Shown piece after piece: positions 12,735-15,151 of a stretch of DNA of 15,151 nt. The stretch comes from UBA12151 sp964600645 (GTDB lineage: Bacteria; Patescibacteriota; Minisyncoccia; Moranbacterales; UBA9337): NCBI GenBank assembly GCA_964600645.1, contig CAZRJL010000023.1, positions 1 through 15,151 on the forward strand. The letters are read 5' to 3'. Position 1 is the first letter of the stretch. Each line of letters begins with the position of its first letter. Under the pieces are notes generated by a model. That model was not told the origin of the DNA and searched no databases. It was given only the letters and a program-made list of their open reading frames with translations. The position numbers were made by a program, and so were the translations under genes.

Positions 12735-14150
12735 TTATCTCTCTCTTAGATCGTTAACCGCTTTTCGAAATCTGTCTCCTCGCTCAAATTCATTAGCAAA
12801 CAACCCGAAGCTCGCCGCCCCCGGAGAAAGCAAAACAACATCATCCTCCTGCGCGCTGCGCGAAGCAAATTCAACAGCCTTATCCATGGAATCAACCACG
12901 ATAAATTTATTATTTCTGTCTTCTTCGGGAAGATTCTTTCTTATTTCCAAAATCAATTTATCCGTTGCGCCCCCCGCTAAAAATATTATTCCTTTCGAAT
13001 GTTCCACTATTTCTTTCGCAAATTCGGAAAAATCCAAATTTTTATCCGACCCTCCCGCAATCAATATCACTTCCTTTCCCTCAAAAGAATTTATAGCGGA
13101 AATTGCCGCCTGAGGAATGGTTGCTGCTGTATCATTATAATATCTGACCCCTCGAAGCTCCCTGACAAATTCCAAACGATGAGGAATTCCTTTTAATTTC
13201 AAAATCGCCTCTTTTATTTGAACCACCTTAATTCCAAAAGCATACACGGCTCCGATGGCTGCCATCACATTAACAATACTGTGTCTTCCAATAATTTTAA
13301 TATCTTCCAAAGCCGCCAACTTTTTAATATCGATTCCGTCATTTAGGTACATATCGCCGCCATCCAGAAAAACGGAATAATTTTTTCTAATCGACCTTTC
13401 GGAAAAAGAAAAAATTCTCGCTTTTGCGTCTTGAATTATTTCTTGCACTTTTTCATCATCATCATTGACAATTAACCAATCTCTCGCACCCTGATTAGCG
13501 AAAATATTTCTTTTGTCCGCAATATATTCCTGCATCGATTTGTAATAATTCAGATGATCAGGAAGAATATTTTTCAATACCGCGATTTGCGGACTTTTTC
13601 CAATTTTTCCCAAAGCACTGAGCCGCCAACTGGAAAGTTCAAAGACCACTATACTGTCCCTTTTCAATTCTTCTATTTTATCCAGAACCGAAGCGTTTCC
13701 AATCCCGACTTTAATTGGATTTCTTCCTACCAATTTAAGCAAATCAAAAACCATCGTAGAAATGGTGGTTTTTCCTTTCGTCCCCGTAATCCCGATAATC
13801 GGATTTTTACAAAGTTGGAAAAACAAACTGGAATCCATTTCCACCGGAATCTTTTTCTCCAGCGCCAATTTTATATATTTATTCTCCCAATTTACGGCCG
13901 GATTTATAATCACCATATCTACTTTTGAAAAATCTTCTTGTCGATGATGTCCCAAAACATATTTAATATTTTTTATTCCTTCCAATTTAGCCAAAGAAGG
14001 AGTGAGTTGCTCCTTTGATTTCATATCCGTAACGATTACACGAGCACCATGTTTTACGAGAAATTTCACCACGCCTAAACCTCCACCTAAAAGCCCCAAC
14101 CCCAAGACGGTTATTTTTTTTCCTTTAAAATATGAAACATCCATAGTCAT
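12735..14150 (-). CDS. murD: UDP-N-acetylmuramoyl-L-alanine:D-glutamate ligase MurD
   Basis: MurD adds D-glutamate to UDP-MurNAc-L-Ala in the cytoplasm, using ATP. The 471-aa protein has the N-terminal Rossmann-like LGLGLLGGG, the ATP loop GTKGKTT (123-129), ELSSWRLSAL, ILPDHLNYY, and Lys213 in ADKRNIF, at the place of the carbamylated lysine of the family. HRLEFV, YNDTAATIPQAA and LSPGAASFGLF follow in the C-terminal domain. The variants ELSSW (usually ELSSF) and NDTAAT (usually NDSKAT) depart from the proteobacterial enzyme, but the domain order and length fit MurD rather than MurC, MurE or MurF. AGGG four bases before the ATG supports the start; an ATG two codons in is also possible. It lies 41 bp after the deacylase gene and 5 bp before trxB. 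Confidence 0.93.
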   Translation of the reverse strand: MTMDVSYFKGKKITVLGLGLLGGGLGVVKFLVKHGARVIVTDMKSKEQLTPSLAKLEGIKNIKYVLGHHRQEDFSKVDMVIINPAVNWENKYIKLALEKKIPVEMDSSLFFQLCKNPIIGITGTKGKTTISTMVFDLLKLVGRNPIKVGIGNASVLDKIEELKRDSIVVFELSSWRLSALGKIGKSPQIAVLKNILPDHLNYYKSMQEYIADKRNIFANQGARDWLIVNDDDEKVQEIIQDAKARIFSFSERSIRKNYSVFLDGGDMYLNDGIDIKKLAALEDIKIIGRHSIVNVMAAIGAVYAFGIKVVQIKEAILKLKGIPHRLEFVRELRGVRYYNDTAATIPQAAISAINSFEGKEVILIAGGSDKNLDFSEFAKEIVEHSKGIIFLAGGATDKLILEIRKNLPEEDRNNKFIVVDSMDKAVEFASRSAQEDDVVLLSPGAASFGLFANEFERGDRFRKAVNDLRER

Positions 14151-14191
14151 TTAACCCTAATAAATCCATTCGCTTCATTGTGCCAAAAACA

Positions 14192-15151
14192 CTAAAAAAA
14201 GTCAAAATATTTTCTGGAATTTTTCAAACGAATCACTTCTCCTGCCCGCACCCCGGTAAGACGTCCTTGATCCAAAGCAATTTTTCCATTGATGATCACA
14301 TTTGAAATCCCAACACAATAACGATAAGGATTTTCCGTTGTTGCCAAATCCTCGATTTTTTCCGGATCCAAAACAACCACATCGGCAAAGTTATCCACCT
14401 CTAGTGTTCCTCTTTTTTTCAGTCCGAATTTCGCCGCCGGCTTGCCACTCATCTTGTATACTGCTTCCTCCCAGCTCAATATTCTCTCTCCGCGCACATA
14501 TTTGAAAAACACCCGAGGGAATGATCCGAAGTTTCTCGGATGAACCAACTCGCCGGTTTTTTTATAATCAACGGAATATCCGCTACCATTGGAAGAAATA
14601 ATAGAAAAAGGATGCTGAATAGCTTTAACAATATTCTTTTCGCTAAGAGCCTCTGTCATGGTCACTACCTGACCCTCGCTGGCAATCAAAATATCAACAA
14701 TGGTTTCTTCAACGGATTTTCCCTGTGAAATAGCAATATCGGTGATTTTTTTTCTCGTAAGTGTCTTATTAAGAGGAGAAATGGAGATTGTTATTTTGGA
14801 AAAATCAAATTTATTGTTTCGCATTTCCGCAATCACTTGCTTTCTTGTTGTGGGATCTTTCAGACGATATAACATCATCTTTCTTCCTCCCTCAGAAACC
14901 CAATCGGGAAGAAAAATATACAGTACCGAACCGGTAGCGGTATATGGATATACATCAAAATTAACATCAATTCCGTTTCCTCTAGCGGTTTCCACTAAAT
15001 TGATCGCTTCCGCCATCAAATGCCAATTTTCCTCACCCATTACTTTCAAATGAGAAATTTGCATTTTTACTCCGGTCTTTTGCGCGACCTCAATAGCCTC
15101 CTCGATTGATTCAATAAGATCTTTTCCCTCCCCTCGGATATGCGTGGCATA
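14192..15151 (-). CDS. N-acyl-D-amino-acid deacylase (D-aminoacylase) family, 5' end missing
   Basis: This is a metal-dependent amidohydrolase of the D-aminoacylase type, which releases D-amino acids or related compounds from N-acyl or imide substrates. The frame is open to the right edge, so at least 319 residues are present and the N-terminal part lies outside. Visible are YATHIRGEGKDLIESIEEA at the edge, QISHLK with a zinc-binding His, DVYPYTATGS, HPRNFGSFPRVF, and the C-terminal amidohydrolase end ADVVVLDPEKI. At the position of the usual catalytic Asp in 'SDG', this protein has SSNGSGY (Asn, codon 14588-14590). The gene is followed by murD and trxB at short spacing, which suggests a role with peptidoglycan D-amino acids. 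This is an inference; D-hydantoinase or related activity is also possible. Confidence 0.88.
   Translation of the reverse strand, partial: YATHIRGEGKDLIESIEEAIEVAQKTGVKMQISHLKVMGEENWHLMAEAINLVETARGNGIDVNFDVYPYTATGSVLYIFLPDWVSEGGRKMMLYRLKDPTTRKQVIAEMRNNKFDFSKITISISPLNKTLTRKKITDIAISQGKSVEETIVDILIASEGQVVTMTEALSEKNIVKAIQHPFSIISSNGSGYSVDYKKTGELVHPRNFGSFPRVFFKYVRGERILSWEEAVYKMSGKPAAKFGLKKRGTLEVDNFADVVVLDPEKIEDLATTENPYRYCVGISNVIINGKIALDQGRLTGVRAGEVIRLKNSRKYFDFF

Noticed and set aside
12178..13113. A 311-codon plus-strand open frame
   Set aside because: It lies opposite trxB and murD, both of which have complete family motifs. Its Ser/Phe/Asn-rich peptide is typical of the antisense of AT-rich coding sequence.

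Overview
This window comes from an AT-rich bacterial genome that looks like a member of the Candidate Phyla Radiation (Patescibacteria), probably the Parcubacteria side. That placement is an inference. It rests on compact single-strand gene runs, a DUF4012 membrane protein beside a GT4 glycosyltransferase, the MurJ and MurD sequence variants (for example YNDTAATIPQAA in MurD), and short AT-rich repeats of the 'AATTAAGAAT' and 'TGTCATTCCCGC' kind. TGA is used as a stop (murJ, DUF4012 gene), so the UGA-recoding CPR lineages are unlikely.

Layout. Positions 1-261 are non-coding, with a perfect palindrome, a possible leftward promoter and the terminator of the first gene. From 4503 down to 262, all on the minus strand, lie an ExoX-like exonuclease, a [NiFe] hydrogenase small subunit, the hydrogenase large subunit, a HypA-like nickel chaperone and glyceraldehyde-3-phosphate dehydrogenase. 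The 417-bp gap 4504-4920 holds divergent promoters, dispersed-repeat debris and a possible structured leader RNA. It is followed on the plus strand by a HypF-like carbamoyltransferase (4921-6246). Minus-strand murJ (6281-7903) converges on it. Next come a large DUF4012 protein (8016-10532) and a GT4 glycosyltransferase (10584-11717) as one unit, then a clear terminator. The last unit is a 5'-truncated N-acyl-D-amino-acid deacylase, murD and trxB, read leftward from the window edge.

How the genes fit together. The left third is a hydrogen-metabolism module: a soluble group-3-like [NiFe] hydrogenase core, two maturation factors and a glycolytic dehydrogenase. This suggests disposal or use of reducing power from glycolysis as H2, but no diaphorase or electron-transfer subunits and no HypB, C, D or E are encoded here. 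The right two thirds concern the cell envelope: lipid II flipping (MurJ), peptidoglycan precursor synthesis (MurD), D-amino-acid handling (deacylase) and surface glycan or protein (GT4, DUF4012), plus a thioredoxin-reductase-like flavoprotein.

The most notable pattern is that the hydrogenase system is stripped down at several independent points. The HypA-like protein has no cysteines, so it lacks the zinc domain. The HypF-like protein lacks the acylphosphatase, zinc-finger and YrdC domains. The large subunit stops exactly at the last conserved histidine and has no cleavable tail. The hypF-like gene also appears to carry dispersed repeats inserted in frame.
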